Virus record (IMG/VR): IMGVR_UViG_3300037343_000102
Span: 1 to 35,813 of that record
Strand: one strand, 5' to 3'
DNA length: 35,813 bases
Source of the DNA: a virus
The notes beneath the pieces were generated by a model that was given only the letters and a program-made list of their open reading frames with translations, was not told the DNA's origin and did not search any database. This document shows, piece by piece, positions 27,392-35,813 of the stretch. A program made the position numbers and the translations under genes. Position 1 is the first letter of the stretch. Every line of letters starts with the position of its first letter.

Positions 27392-29245
27392 ATGGCTCTA
27401 AAATATTTTTTTGAGTATAGAGATACTGTTAATAGTCTGTTTAGATGTGAAATATCTAACGATGATTTTTTAGGTTCAGCGGCAGAAATAAACGGAAGTT
27501 GTGTAATTGATTACCCAGAGGTTACAAGTCCAATCGAACCTATAAAAGGATTAGGATTAAAAATAGACTTAGAAGCGAGCGAAACATTGACATTAGAGGA
27601 CTTATACACCGAAGAAGAACGGAGTTATAAGGTTACTTTAAAAGCAGATAATAACATATTATTTAATGGCTTTTTAAATCCAGACGGTGTATTTCAGGAT
27701 TTTGTAAATGACAAATGGGTTATATCAATGGATTGCGTGGATGGTTTGGGCTTACTCGAAAATTTGTCATACGTAACAGATACAGGATTAGAATATGTAG
27801 GTAAGCAGTCAGAACTAGAAATAATATCAAACTGCCTTAGGCGTACAGGATTAGTTCAAAACATAAACACATCTATAAATATATTTTATACAGGACTTTC
27901 TACATCATTAAATCCTTTGTCAAATATCTATTTAGATACTGGTCGATTTTACAAAGACGAACAAAAAAACAACGTCATGCAATGTGATGAAGTTTTAAAA
28001 TCGGTGCTTGAAAAATATTGCGCTTGTATAACGCAACAAAATGGAGAATGGTATATTTATAGACCTAAAGAATTATTTATATCATCTACTCTTACTTTTT
28101 TTAGATATGATTCGGTAGGAGTTGCTTTGAGTCCTACGACTAAAACTAAGAATACAGCTATAACTATAGGTAGTCAAGTGAATGCCGTCTATCCACATCA
28201 TGCAAACGCAAATCAACGAATAGAAATAAAGGGAAGTTTAGCTGCTTTTCGGATCAACTATAAATATGGTGATGGGGTTCAATTAATATCAAATCCAAAT
28301 TTAGATCACAATGGAACAATCATAACAGATTGGGTGATTTTAGATTCTGGAAGGTTAACTTTACAGGCTGATGGGTCGGGTATTTCTTTGCTTTCCGATA
28401 ACTCACAGGAAGCAAGCCACACTAATATAACGCTTAGGTATGCCTTCATTATTGCAATGGTTACTGGATTAGCTTTTGAACTTAATGTTACTTTAAAAAA
28501 TGACAAACCGAACAACCTTGGTACAATACATTATGCCAGAATAAGAGTTAGATTAGTTGGCAATGCAGCTACCTATTATCTACTAGACAATGGTCAATGG
28601 ACTTTAGAAGATTCAAGTATATTAATAGAAACTATAAATACTTTAGTAACATACTCTTTTGTTGCTAATTCAGCCCCTATAAATGGTGATATAGCAATAG
28701 ATGTTTATAGAGCTTTTTACGCCTCAAATGTTTTTGTTGCTAGAAACATAGAAATTAACAACATATCAGTAACTACAACGGAGGGAACTATAAGAGGGGA
28801 GTTTCACACGGTTAATAGAATAACTAAGCCAAGTACAAACGTTAAAGAAGTTAAAGAAATATTTAACGGTGATAATCAATTCGCTATTTATATTGGTGCT
28901 ATTTATAAGTCTGATGAAATAAGCCCAACCTCAACATGGTTTAGGCAGGGGATAACAGAAGCAAAACCGATTTTAAGAATTATGGGAGAAGAAACCTTAC
29001 GGATCAGCGCAAACCCTGCCAGAGTATTTTCTGGGGATGTTTTTGGATATGTTCCTTATTTATCTTTATTTACAATCAATGGTGTAACTGGAAAATTTAT
29101 AGCAACCGCATATTCTTACAATACAGCTAAAAATATAACATCATTAAAATTACTGCAAATATTTGGAGCAGAATTAACTGATGATATTGATTATGAATTT
29201 ACTCTGGATTATGGCACAGTTGTTAAGCCAACAATTAGAGGATAA
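27392..29245 (+). CDS. Distal tail/baseplate hub protein
   Basis: A 617-residue protein after the tape measure gene, where siphoviruses encode distal tail and tail-associated proteins. The N-terminus (FFEYRDTVNSLFRCEISNDDFLGSAAEINGSCVIDYPEV...LYTEEERSYKVTLKADNNILFNGFLNPDG) is of a kind common in Bacteroidetes phages. A hub-like middle follows (DEVLKSVLEKYCACITQQNGEWYIYRP). It probably caps the tail tube and holds the receptor-binding proteins. No enzymatic motif is seen. Confidence 0.7.
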   Translation: MALKYFFEYRDTVNSLFRCEISNDDFLGSAAEINGSCVIDYPEVTSPIEPIKGLGLKIDLEASETLTLEDLYTEEERSYKVTLKADNNILFNGFLNPDGVFQDFVNDKWVISMDCVDGLGLLENLSYVTDTGLEYVGKQSELEIISNCLRRTGLVQNINTSINIFYTGLSTSLNPLSNIYLDTGRFYKDEQKNNVMQCDEVLKSVLEKYCACITQQNGEWYIYRPKELFISSTLTFFRYDSVGVALSPTTKTKNTAITIGSQVNAVYPHHANANQRIEIKGSLAAFRINYKYGDGVQLISNPNLDHNGTIITDWVILDSGRLTLQADGSGISLLSDNSQEASHTNITLRYAFIIAMVTGLAFELNVTLKNDKPNNLGTIHYARIRVRLVGNAATYYLLDNGQWTLEDSSILIETINTLVTYSFVANSAPINGDIAIDVYRAFYASNVFVARNIEINNISVTTTEGTIRGEFHTVNRITKPSTNVKEVKEIFNGDNQFAIYIGAIYKSDEISPTSTWFRQGITEAKPILRIMGEETLRISANPARVFSGDVFGYVPYLSLFTINGVTGKFIATAYSYNTAKNITSLKLLQIFGAELTDDIDYEFTLDYGTVVKPTIRG

Positions 29246-29301
29246 TATAGATAAAAGCTATTATAAAAATTATTATAATAGTTTTTTCTTATCTTTACGT
29301 T

Positions 29302-29796
29302 ATGAATTTCATTAGAGGACATACGAGGGTATTATTTATCAAAGTAAATACGGTATTTATACCTATTGGATGCCTTACGGATAATCCATTTTCAGAGAGT
29401 GCGGAGATGTTAGATACTACGACCAGAGAGTCAAATGGCTGGAGAACTTCAAGACCAACTTCTCAGGCTTATAATATTTCATTTTCTGGTTATCAAATCA
29501 ATACTGCCTTTGATGGTGGCGACTCAACCTATTTAAGCTATGACCGTCTAAAAATAATAAAGCGAACTAGAGTTTTAATAGAGTGGCGTTTAGCCTCTAA
29601 TGACGGTTTATTTGTAGATACTGGCTTTGGTTATATTACAAGTATTGGAGAACAAAATGAGGTAAATGATTTTTTACAATTCGATGGAGAAATTCAAGGT
29701 TTTGGAGAACCAACTTCGACAAGTGAAACGCAAAGTTACGTTTTTCAAGATGGTAACAACTTTGTCTTTTCAGACGGAAATAATTTTATATTTTAA
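29302..29796 (+). CDS. Tail tube-like protein (paralogue of the major tail protein)
   Basis: A 164-residue protein. FIPIGCLTDNPFSESAEMLDTTTRES parallels IACLTSNSLSSTVEVLETQTK of the major tail protein. Further matches are YNISFSGYQ with FSYSISLEG, LSYDRLKIIKRTRVLIEWRLA with HDYLFTRQQAKTKVTWKLD, and FDGEIQGFG with FDGDGAI. It is therefore a second tube-fold subunit, placed among the baseplate genes. The tail ends in a duplicated DGNNFVF/DGNNFIF motif. It may form the last ring of the tube or a fibre attachment collar. Confidence 0.65.
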   Translation: MNFIRGHTRVLFIKVNTVFIPIGCLTDNPFSESAEMLDTTTRESNGWRTSRPTSQAYNISFSGYQINTAFDGGDSTYLSYDRLKIIKRTRVLIEWRLASNDGLFVDTGFGYITSIGEQNEVNDFLQFDGEIQGFGEPTSTSETQSYVFQDGNNFVFSDGNNFIF

Positions 29797-29798
29797 TT

Positions 29799-30848
29799 AT
29801 GCCAGATCAAAAATTACCAGATAGACCAATAGCAACAAGCGCAGATGATGCCGACTTGATACATATTGTAGATGTTTCAGATACAACAGATAGCCCACAA
29901 GGAACTTCAAAACAAATTACAAGGGGCAACGCTTTTTCTCAATATCAAAAAAACAACCAGACTATAACTTTAAGTGGTGATGCTACAGGAAGCGGTACTA
30001 CATCGATAACCGTAACCGTTGTAGATAACAGCCACAATCATACGATAGGGAATGTAGCAGGCTTACAAGCGCAATTAAATCTTAAAGCTAATTTAAGCGC
30101 TATTAACAAGGCTTTGATTGATGCTTTAGGGGTTAATGCTGCTACTTTAGACGCTTTAGACTCTACAGAGTTTTTAAGAAGTGTAGCTGTAGATTATAGT
30201 GGAGACTTAAATTCTATAACTATAGACGGCAAACACCGAATTACAACAGGAGCTACAAATTTTCCTAGCGGAGCAGCTAATTTAGGTTCTATTCTATTGC
30301 ATTATAATTGGGATGCTAATGCAGCTAAACAAGTATATTATGAGTATAACACTAATAGAATTTTCACTAGAACGAAAGCAAATACATGGCAGCCTTGGGT
30401 AGAAACTTGGACTTCTGGAACTGACGGAGCGGGTTCAGGATTAGATGCAGATACTCTTGATGGCTTACAAGGCTCACAATTCTTACGTAGTGATATGGAT
30501 GATACTATGATTGGTAATTTCACCGCAACAGGAACGATTCAAGCACCTTTATTTTTAGAAGTTTCAGATAAAAGATTAAAAACTAAAATTAAAGATTTAC
30601 AACCAAATCATATTCCTGTAAAATGGAAAGAGTTTGAATTAAAATCTAATAAAGGTAAAAAAAGATACGGAGTAATTGCACAAGAACTTGAGAAAACAAA
30701 TCCAGAATTAGTACATACAAATGAGGACGGCTTTAAATCTATAAACTACATTGATTTTTTATGTATAAAATCAGCCGAACAAGAAAATGAAATAGAGCAA
30801 TTAAAAATATTAGTTAAACAATTAATTGATAATGGCACGACAAACTAA
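29799..30848 (+). CDS. Tail fibre with C-terminal peptidase S74 chaperone domain
   Basis: A 349-residue fibre. The middle contains repeats common in fibres (AATLDALDSTEFLRS, DADTLDGLQGSQFLRSD). The C-terminal domain (SDKRLKTKIKDLQPNHIPVKWKEFELK...KKRYGVIAQELEKTNPELVHTNEDGFKSINYIDFL) is the S74 intramolecular chaperone, in which Ser of SDKRLK is the self-cleavage nucleophile. It trimerises the fibre and is then released. It probably contacts the host surface. Confidence 0.85.
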   Translation: MPDQKLPDRPIATSADDADLIHIVDVSDTTDSPQGTSKQITRGNAFSQYQKNNQTITLSGDATGSGTTSITVTVVDNSHNHTIGNVAGLQAQLNLKANLSAINKALIDALGVNAATLDALDSTEFLRSVAVDYSGDLNSITIDGKHRITTGATNFPSGAANLGSILLHYNWDANAAKQVYYEYNTNRIFTRTKANTWQPWVETWTSGTDGAGSGLDADTLDGLQGSQFLRSDMDDTMIGNFTATGTIQAPLFLEVSDKRLKTKIKDLQPNHIPVKWKEFELKSNKGKKRYGVIAQELEKTNPELVHTNEDGFKSINYIDFLCIKSAEQENEIEQLKILVKQLIDNGTTN

Positions 30849-31548
30849 TGCAATCGCAACAGAACTAGACATAAAATTTGCAATAGATAATAATATTCTA
30901 TTGGAGAGATTTGCACTTCCTGAATATACAGGCAGATGTATAACTAAGCAAAGAGTTGGGGGATTAGTATTTGTTAATGAAACCGCATTATCAGGATTGG
31001 CAAACAATCAATTAGTAAAGTGGGATTTTTTGCAGAGCATATTTACGACCTCTTTAACGAGTATTACTTATGGTAGTGGTGGCGGTACATTCCCATATAA
31101 AATTGCATCACAAAATGGATTTACAAGTGCAGAAAGTGCTTCGTGGTTTAGTATAAGTCCAACCACAGGAGCCTCTGGAGTAGTTGATTTTGATTTAATA
31201 ATAAACGCAAAAACAGATACAGGCAACAGAAACGCAACAATCACATTTACTGAAAATGTGACACTTGCAACAATCGTTATAACGGTAACTCAAAATGGCA
31301 TCAATGCACCAGCTAACCAATCTATTACTTTATTTTCAAGTATTGCGCAACCAGACGTTTGCGGATCGACAACCAGTGGAACATTCTACATACCAACAGG
31401 ATTAAACTTTGGTTTGACCACAGTTTTATACACAAATTCGAACGGAAGCACAAATGCTCCATCGGGGTTTTATAGACAACAAATAGGAGATTGGAAAGAA
31501 TGGAATGGAACGTCGTTTGTAGATTCAGGAGTTTGTAATCCGTTTTAA
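30832..31548 (+). CDS. Tail fibre/receptor-binding protein with BACON-like domain
   Basis: A 238-residue protein; ATG 30832 is preferred over the TTG at 30826. About residues 75-155 look like a BACON domain: GGGTFPYKIASQNGFTSAESASWFSISPTTGASGVVDFDLIINAKTDTGNRNATITFT...ATIVITVTQNG, the Ig-like module of Bacteroidetes carbohydrate-active proteins and crAss-like phages. The C-terminus (VCGSTTSGTFYIPTGL...WKEWNGTSFVDSGVCNPF) resembles short surface-binding ends. A glycan-binding role is inferred. Confidence 0.65.
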   Translation: MARQTNAIATELDIKFAIDNNILLERFALPEYTGRCITKQRVGGLVFVNETALSGLANNQLVKWDFLQSIFTTSLTSITYGSGGGTFPYKIASQNGFTSAESASWFSISPTTGASGVVDFDLIINAKTDTGNRNATITFTENVTLATIVITVTQNGINAPANQSITLFSSIAQPDVCGSTTSGTFYIPTGLNFGLTTVLYTNSNGSTNAPSGFYRQQIGDWKEWNGTSFVDSGVCNPF

Positions 31549-31576
31549 CATCATTAAAATTAACAAATAAATAAAT

Positions 31577-31741
31577 ATGAAAACAATCGCATTAGTAGTA
31601 GTAGTATCAATCATAACAGCTATAGTAGTTGTAATGGTTAGAAAAATGAAAGAAAAACCTAAATCAGGTAAAGGTTCTGGGGGTGGTTCAAATGAAACAG
31701 AAACAGGGGGCAAACCGTCTGAAAATATCACAAAAAAATGA
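31577..31741 (+). CDS. Small membrane-anchored protein, 54 residues
   Basis: An N-terminal hydrophobic helix (MKTIALVVVVSIITAIVVVMV) is followed by a basic then Gly/Ser-rich tail. It lies among the receptor-binding genes with short gaps on both sides. It may be a virion-associated or membrane peptide. No family is recognised. Confidence 0.55.
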   Translation: MKTIALVVVVSIITAIVVVMVRKMKEKPKSGKGSGGGSNETETGGKPSENITKK

Positions 31742-31790
31742 TTAGAGAAATCATCAAGCTTTTAAAAATTTAACAAGAATATAAATAATT

Positions 31791-32135
31791 ATGATACCAG
31801 TTACTACTAATTTAGACGATATTTATAGCGGGGATAAATTTAAGCCTATTGAGTTTGTAATAGCTATTAATACAATAGCTTTAGATTTAACTGGTTGTTC
31901 CGTTAGAATGCAATTCCGAAAAAATTTATCGTTAATTACTGCTCCAGCTTTTGAATTTAGTACGGCAAATGGTAGAATTGATATTAGTAGCGGAACGATT
32001 AAAACAGTTTTTATACCAGCCTTAGAAATAGATGGAGGCTCTTACGTCTATGATTTAGAGGTAACAACAACAGCAGGCGAAGTAACAACGTATTTAAGAG
32101 GTTCGATAAAAGTAATAGAAGATATAACAAGATAG
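31791..32135 (+). CDS. BppU-like baseplate upper protein
   Basis: A 114-residue beta-sandwich-like protein: NLDDIYSGDKFKPIEFVIAINTIALDLTGCSVRMQFRK...GRIDISSGTIKTVFIPALEIDGGSYVYDLEVTTTAGEVTTYLRGSIKVIEDIT has the strand pattern of the N-terminal domain of phage baseplate upper proteins (BppU_N). Such proteins connect the baseplate with receptor-binding proteins. It is followed at 2 nt by the long fibre gene. Confidence 0.65.
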   Translation: MIPVTTNLDDIYSGDKFKPIEFVIAINTIALDLTGCSVRMQFRKNLSLITAPAFEFSTANGRIDISSGTIKTVFIPALEIDGGSYVYDLEVTTTAGEVTTYLRGSIKVIEDITR

Positions 32136-32137
32136 TC

Positions 32138-33553
32138 ATGGGAGATGTAATTAATGTAAGTATAAATAATAGCGGAGTACCTTCAGGAGGCACTACTGGT
32201 CAATTACTTGGTAAAAAATCGGGGTTAAGCTATGATTTAGAGTGGTTAAATGCAGGATCATCAACAGCTCAAACTCTTTCTTTAGGCGGAGCTGGCAATA
32301 GAGAACTATCTATAAGTGGTGGTAATACAGTTACTTTGCCAGTAGGCAACAATTCCGTAATAACTAATTTTAGTTTAACTGGCAACATTCTTACGTTAGA
32401 GTTAGACAATGCAAGTCCTGTTACAGTTGATTTAAGTACTATCGGTATTACTACAGCGCAGTCTAATGCGATTGTGGCGAACACTAATAAAGTAGGAATT
32501 ACCACGGGTCAAGCAAATGAAATATCCGCAAATACTTTAAAAATTGGATTAACAGACGGTTCAGTAACAACCGCAAGAATATCCGACAATGCTGTTACAA
32601 CCGCTAAAATATCCTCGAATGCAGTTACAACGGTAAAGATTTTAGACGCAAACATAACAACAGCAAAGATTGCGGATAATGCTATCACAACTGCCAAAAT
32701 ATTGAACGGAACAATACTAGAACAAGATTTAGAACCAGCAGTTATAACTAAGCTAAATCAAACAGGCATTCAAGTAATTGACATTACGCAAGCAGCTTTT
32801 GATTTACTTACAACAGCACAGAAAGGCGAAGGGACTTATTTTATATTACCCACAGCACCAACAGGCTACACAGTAGATATTACGCAAGCCAATATTGATG
32901 CAAGTAACCAAGATGCTGTAGGTTTTAGCATATTAAATGCAGAGGTAGGGGCATATTTTGATTACACTTTTAGCACAAGTGGTGACGCACAAACGGTGAG
33001 TGGTTTTGGTACAATTACGAATGCAACACAGGTTTTTACAGGAATTAATTTAACCGCTTTAGCTGATGGTACAATTACTTTAACAGTTTTACTTACAAAT
33101 GGTAATGTGGCTGGGAGTAATGTGACTGATACGGTGGTTAAAAGTACTGTTGTGGAAACTTTATTGACAGGAACAATAATATTTGAAAATGCTGCTGGAA
33201 GTCAAGCTAACGCTTTTGATGGTAATACCGACACGTTTTTTTTTAGCGCTGACTTTGCAGGACTTAAAAAAAGAATTGGTTTAGATTTAGGAGCTGGAAA
33301 TGAAAAATCAATAACCAGAGTTAGATTTTTCCCAAGGGGTGGTTTTTTTAGTAGAATGCACGATGTAGATATAGAGGTTAGTAATGACAATGTTAATTAT
33401 ACCACGGTTGCAAATACAGGCACAAATGCAATAGCTAATCAATGGTATGAATATTCGTTTACACCGACAGCACAATTTAGATATGTAAGGTTTACAAAGG
33501 TTGATGTAAATACTTCGTTCAATTTTAATGAGGCTGAAATTTACGGACAATAA
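32138..33553 (+). CDS. Tail fibre with repeat shaft and C-terminal F5/8 (discoidin-like) domain
   Basis: A 471-residue fibre. The N-terminus contains GVPSGGTTGQLLGKKSGLSYDLEW, a common fibre attachment motif. Residues about 144-193 are five 10-residue repeats of the TTAKIxDNAV type (32567-32716), forming a shaft. The C-terminal 140 residues (AAGSQANAFDGNTDTFFFS...IGLDLGAGNEKSITRVRFFPRG...DVDIEVSNDNVNYTTVAN...QFRYVRFTKVD...FNEAEIYG) form an F5/8 type C fold that binds glycans in many proteins. Its likely role is host receptor binding. Confidence 0.8.
   Translation: MGDVINVSINNSGVPSGGTTGQLLGKKSGLSYDLEWLNAGSSTAQTLSLGGAGNRELSISGGNTVTLPVGNNSVITNFSLTGNILTLELDNASPVTVDLSTIGITTAQSNAIVANTNKVGITTGQANEISANTLKIGLTDGSVTTARISDNAVTTAKISSNAVTTVKILDANITTAKIADNAITTAKILNGTILEQDLEPAVITKLNQTGIQVIDITQAAFDLLTTAQKGEGTYFILPTAPTGYTVDITQANIDASNQDAVGFSILNAEVGAYFDYTFSTSGDAQTVSGFGTITNATQVFTGINLTALADGTITLTVLLTNGNVAGSNVTDTVVKSTVVETLLTGTIIFENAAGSQANAFDGNTDTFFFSADFAGLKKRIGLDLGAGNEKSITRVRFFPRGGFFSRMHDVDIEVSNDNVNYTTVANTGTNAIANQWYEYSFTPTAQFRYVRFTKVDVNTSFNFNEAEIYGQ
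32567..32716 (+). repeat. Five 30-bp coding repeats in the fibre shaft
   Basis: Tandem units encode TTARISDNAV, TTAKISSNAV, TTVKILDANI, TTAKIADNAI and TTAKILNGTI. The DNA copies have diverged but keep the codon frame. Copy number may vary among relatives. Confidence 0.75.
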
Positions 33554-33554
33554 A

Positions 33555-35813
33555 ATGGGACAAGGAAAACTAATATATCGGGGTATTGTCATAAATGATG
33601 GCACTATCTATAAAGGATTGGCATTTAGGGGTATATTTTTAACCAAATTTATCGTTGGTAATTACAGCATTGGAAATCCTAATATAAATAATCCAGAATT
33701 AACAGCAACGCCTACAGTTACAAATATTCAACAAAATCAATTTACTGTAAATTGGCAAGTTAATAAATTAGTAACAGGTCAGGTTGAGTATGGCATTACC
33801 AATTCTTTAGGTAGTGCCACTATTTTGGATGCGGTTCGTAAAACATCATTTACGCAAACTATTGATGAATTAAACACCGCCACAAATTACTTTTTTAGAG
33901 TTAGTGGTACAGATATAGATGGGAATATTTACGTAAGTGCTACTCAACAAATTAACACTAGTGGTGTAGTTTCATCTGGTAATGCCAATTACTTTTCTTT
34001 GCCAACAGGGACAGCTCCGAATATTGTAGCAACTTATACACCTACAAGCGCAGCAGATTTAAGCAATGCTGCTAATGCTAATAGAATAGCAATTATAAGT
34101 AATTCATTTTCAGCAACAGGAGTAACGCTTGCAGCAGGACAAATTATAAGACCAGCGGGCGGTGTAATTTCAGGTACAAATATAAATTTGAATGGCGCGT
34201 TTATCGAAGAAGTTGCACAACAGGCGTTTAGCGCTAATGCTACTTTTACAAGTGTTTATAATAGAGGTTATATATTTTTAGAAACTTTGGGTGCTGTAGC
34301 TAATAATGCAGTTGATGATAGCGCCAGTATTACAACAGCCTTGCGTTTCTTTCAATTTACGAAAGGAATAGTCAATGGCGTTTACTTAAAAAATAGTCCT
34401 GAATTTGTAAATAGGGTGGGGGAATTTACACTTGATTTACAAGGTGGAAGAATAGAAATTACCAATAATTCAAATTATAGTTTAATAAATGACCAACAGT
34501 CTGCAATCTGGACTGGTAATTTAAGTTTAAAGTTTATTAACGGTACTTTTGATGGTAACGATAATTTTGGTAGGGCTTTTAGTTTGATAAGTCCAGAGGC
34601 TTATCACTTTGAAAATTTTACCATAGAAAATCTTTATGCAGTTAGTACAGCACAAGATGGACGGAGAAGCGTAGCTGTTCAAATTGATTTATGGAATGAA
34701 AGTGGACATACTTTTGTTTCTGGTCAACCTTTCGGAACGTCAAAAGCTGCAACGTCTTTATTTAGAAACGGCTATTGTGTAAACAGTACTTTTAGAGATA
34801 TAGACATTCTAGGGGATTGTCAATTTAATACCGCAATAGGAGTTAGTAAAGGATGGTGGATTCTTTACCACGAAATAGACCCGCTTTTGTCTGGTCAAAT
34901 TTATCATGCGAACAATGTTTATTTAAACATCGAGGGCGAAGATGCAGAAGGTGTTTATTTAAGTGATGAAACTTGGGCTAGTGGCAACAAAGTAATTACC
35001 CATTTAATTACTGCCACGTTTTACAGGGAGAGATTCGAAAATAACTCACGTAGAGCAATCAAAGCAGTTACCTCAAATGTAACCATAGACGAATGCGTGT
35101 TTATCATGCCAACCGCAGCACAAGCTACAGCAACAATTGCTAGTTTAGTTTCTATTTTTACCTTAATGAACGTTGGCAATCCCGCACCTAATGCAAACGA
35201 TTATTCAGAAAATATAATTATAAGAAATAGCACATTTACGCAGCCAGAAATTTTACCAGAATTTGATTTAGTAAGTGGTTGCAATAATGGTAATAGTTTT
35301 ATCCCCGATGTAAATTTATTAGACTTACAAAATGTTAGAAATTTCTTAGTTGAAGGAAATACATTTACACGACCTAGAGTTGATAATTATAATACTATTG
35401 TTTTAGGCAGCTCTGGAAGTGTGGGTAAAATGGGAGTTGGAACATTAAGGAATAATATTCACACAAACGCAGGATATGCAATTTCTGATAGTTACGATGG
35501 ACAAGGATTAGTAACAATTGAAAATGAAACCATAAACTTTACAAACTTTTCAGGCGGTAATGGTGGCGGTACTTTGGGTGCTTTTAGACTTGTAAGTCTT
35601 ACCGATAATTGGGATAATTTCATAGTTAGAAATTCTACAATAAATATAGACTGGACAAGTATTGCGCCCATAACGGGGTTATTCATTTCTAAAGGTGGCA
35701 GCATGGCAAATGGCGAATTTAACAACGTCACAGTAAACTACTTGAATGGTAGCGCAGGCGGTCAACCTAATTGGGGTTTAATAGAAGCTGTTGGCGGTAG
35801 TGCGGGAAACTTA
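33555..35813 (+). CDS. Tail spike: Fn3-like domain plus beta-helix (pectate-lyase-like), 5' part; runs off window end
   Basis: Open from ATG 33555 to the end of the window (753 codons), continuing in the same frame at position 189 through 332 if the ends are joined. An N-terminal attachment region is followed by a fibronectin III-like domain (about 50-135: TPTVTNIQQNQFTVNWQV...GQVEYGITNSLG...LNTATNYFFRVSGTD). After it come LETLGAVANNAVDDSASITTALRFF, typical of pectate-lyase-like spikes, and a long Asn/Gly/Thr-rich region of parallel beta-helix character. It probably binds or degrades surface polysaccharide. Catalytic residues cannot be assigned. Confidence 0.82.
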   Translation, partial: MGQGKLIYRGIVINDGTIYKGLAFRGIFLTKFIVGNYSIGNPNINNPELTATPTVTNIQQNQFTVNWQVNKLVTGQVEYGITNSLGSATILDAVRKTSFTQTIDELNTATNYFFRVSGTDIDGNIYVSATQQINTSGVVSSGNANYFSLPTGTAPNIVATYTPTSAADLSNAANANRIAIISNSFSATGVTLAAGQIIRPAGGVISGTNINLNGAFIEEVAQQAFSANATFTSVYNRGYIFLETLGAVANNAVDDSASITTALRFFQFTKGIVNGVYLKNSPEFVNRVGEFTLDLQGGRIEITNNSNYSLINDQQSAIWTGNLSLKFINGTFDGNDNFGRAFSLISPEAYHFENFTIENLYAVSTAQDGRRSVAVQIDLWNESGHTFVSGQPFGTSKAATSLFRNGYCVNSTFRDIDILGDCQFNTAIGVSKGWWILYHEIDPLLSGQIYHANNVYLNIEGEDAEGVYLSDETWASGNKVITHLITATFYRERFENNSRRAIKAVTSNVTIDECVFIMPTAAQATATIASLVSIFTLMNVGNPAPNANDYSENIIIRNSTFTQPEILPEFDLVSGCNNGNSFIPDVNLLDLQNVRNFLVEGNTFTRPRVDNYNTIVLGSSGSVGKMGVGTLRNNIHTNAGYAISDSYDGQGLVTIENETINFTNFSGGNGGGTLGAFRLVSLTDNWDNFIVRNSTINIDWTSIAPITGLFISKGGSMANGEFNNVTVNYLNGSAGGQPNWGLIEAVGGSAGNL
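35626..35813 (+). repeat. Terminal direct repeat (right copy)
   Basis: This aligns without gaps with bases 1-188. The first 30 and last 127 positions are identical, and 31 positions (35656-35686) hold all 16 differences. Both copies stay open in the frame of the tail spike. Confidence 0.85.

Overview
The window looks like one complete genome of a siphovirus-type tailed phage that infects a member of the Bacteroidetes, probably a flavobacterium. The DNA is AT-rich, starts lack Shine-Dalgarno sequences, and promoters follow the Bacteroidetes pattern (TTG or TTTG, 19-20 nt, TAnnTTTG). Several proteins are of Bacteroidetes-phage type: a BT4734/VirE-N-like primase-helicase, a BACON-like domain and a DUF6808-like lysis protein. 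The first 188 bases repeat the last 188, so the sequence is a circular or circularly permuted genome of about 35.6 kb opened inside the last tail-spike gene. The two copies match except for one 31-bp block.

Layout: 1-2067 (+) is the end of the tail spike, three small membrane proteins, an M15 peptidase endolysin and a spanin-like protein. 2205-6574 (-) is an accessory block of small genes, with two beta-class DNA methyltransferases, a small protein like the catalytic domain of a release factor, and an XRE repressor at its upstream end. 6679-9446 (+) is the early operon, running from a promoter divergent to the repressor and ending with an SSB-like protein and a stand-alone DnaA domain IV protein. 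9447-9980 is a probable origin (11-bp iterons, AT-rich stretch) plus a structured leader RNA. 9981-14188 (+) holds primase-helicase, SF2 helicase, VRR-NUC nuclease and a small protein. 14397-15976 (+) is a second block of small accessory genes. 16096-33553 (+) is a canonical HK97-like packaging, head and tail module followed by receptor-binding proteins. Two tandem lipoprotein genes on the opposite strand (26804-27337) interrupt it.

How the parts work together: the repressor and the two lipoproteins share almost identical promoters (39 of 42 bases). This suggests the lipoproteins are expressed in the prophage state and may exclude superinfecting phage. Related promoter elements stand before the portal, protease and major tail protein genes. 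The solitary DnaA-like protein probably recognises the neighbouring iterons and loads the primase-helicase.

The least explained feature is the architecture of the accessory blocks. On both strands, gene ends are followed by imperfect hairpins with a TAAC...GTTA core and asymmetric unpaired bases, often with the stop codon inside or beside the first TAAC. Some sites share long identical arms and similar downstream leaders. They resemble integron cassette sites (attC) in architecture but not in the canonical box sequence, and no integron integrase or any other recombinase is visible. No phage integrase, tRNA, CRISPR array or toxin was recognised.
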